From: Apodemus sylvaticus
Lineage: Eukaryota; Chordata; Mammalia; Rodentia; Muridae
Length of the DNA: 64,000 bases
Assembly (NCBI RefSeq): GCF_947179515.1
Contig: NC_067481.1
Span: forward strand, 41,458,547-41,522,546
Direction of reading: 5' to 3'
In this document: positions 63,850-64,000 of the stretch, one piece after another
Layout: every line of letters starts with the position of its first letter
Position numbering within the stretch: the stretch's first letter is position 1
Program-made: the position numbers and the translations under genes
Notes under the pieces: generated by a model
Told to the model about the DNA's origin: nothing
The model's database searches: none
Seen by the model: the letters and a program-made list of their open reading frames with translations, nothing else

Positions 63850-63981
63850 GATGGCATGCAGTGACTTGGGATTGCATCAAGAGAGAGTTGGCTTTTCTTC
63901 GCGTGGGGTGAAGCCTTGGCTATAGATGCTTCAAAACTGGCTTCCCAGAGAGGAACTTTCAGTTTCTGAAGATGCTGCCCA
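63850..63981 (+). repeat. Diverged direct repeat, copy 2
   Basis: 'cagtgacttgggattgcatc', 'gagagttggcttttcttcgc' and 'ggtgaagccttggct' match copy 1 at 63139-63230. Copy 2 has about 35 bp (about 63922-63956) that copy 1 lacks, before both continue 'gtttct(g/a)aagat'. Confidence 0.75.
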
Positions 63982-64000
63982 CTTTGATTCAATAAGACTG

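Noticed and set aside
1..64000. Search for tRNA, rRNA, snRNA genes, CpG islands, or any multi-gene system
   Set aside because: Apart from tRNA-like heads inside B3/B4 SINEs, no RNA gene was recognised. No CpG island and no conserved coding cluster was seen.

Overview
The window looks like ordinary mammalian, noncoding nuclear DNA, and the repeat complement points to a mouse-type rodent (Mus or a close relative). The evidence is two little-diverged B1 SINEs of the mouse type, many older B4/ID_B1 and B3 SINEs, mouse-type LINE-1 3' ends on both strands, rodent MaLR and ERVL LTRs, copies of the rodent hAT transposon URR1, and many (CA)n, (GA)n and pyrimidine microsatellites. CpG is depleted throughout and I see no CpG island. 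No open reading frame looks like a conserved protein. The longest ones run through microsatellites or old transposons. I therefore annotate no protein-coding gene, rRNA, tRNA or CRISPR array. The window is most likely intronic or intergenic.

Layout. Positions 1-9000 hold decayed MIR, L2, URR1 and B4 copies in otherwise unremarkable sequence. Positions 9000-15400 are dense: an L1 3' end, an ERVL-type LTR in each orientation, three URR1 copies, an old L1 tail, and at 13190-13675 the relic of a CR1/L3-type LINE reverse transcriptase whose conserved peptide blocks can still be read. A 34-bp minisatellite follows at 15266-15401. Positions 15400-31400 contain the most unique sequence, including two stretches that look like conserved noncoding elements (16262-16400 and 26640-27560), a 38-bp minisatellite (22600-22810), and ancient L2/MIR/L1 relics. 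Positions 31400-46600 are rich in young and middle-aged repeats: an inverted pair of B1 elements, a 371-nt pyrimidine tract, an antisense L1 3' end, a MaLR LTR and an ERV1-like solo LTR with a readable insertion history. Positions 46600-64000 are old L2/MIR sequence, a URR1 and a MaLR LTR bracketed by two copies of an unassigned repeat, B1/B3/B4 copies, an MLT1-like LTR with adjoining relic internal sequence, and small local duplications at the right end, one of which carries a perfect 13-bp hairpin.

I found no new multi-gene system. The observations most worth checking are the preserved CR1/L3 relic, the two candidate conserved elements, a 50-codon hydrophobic-start ORF ending in phase at a good splice donor inside one of them, a CRE-containing cluster, a perfect YY1 site, three CTCF-like motifs in one orientation, and several local duplications whose mechanism can be read from the bases. 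Repeat family names come from recognising consensus features by eye, not from a database search, so boundaries are generally good to about 10-30 bp and subfamily names are provisional.
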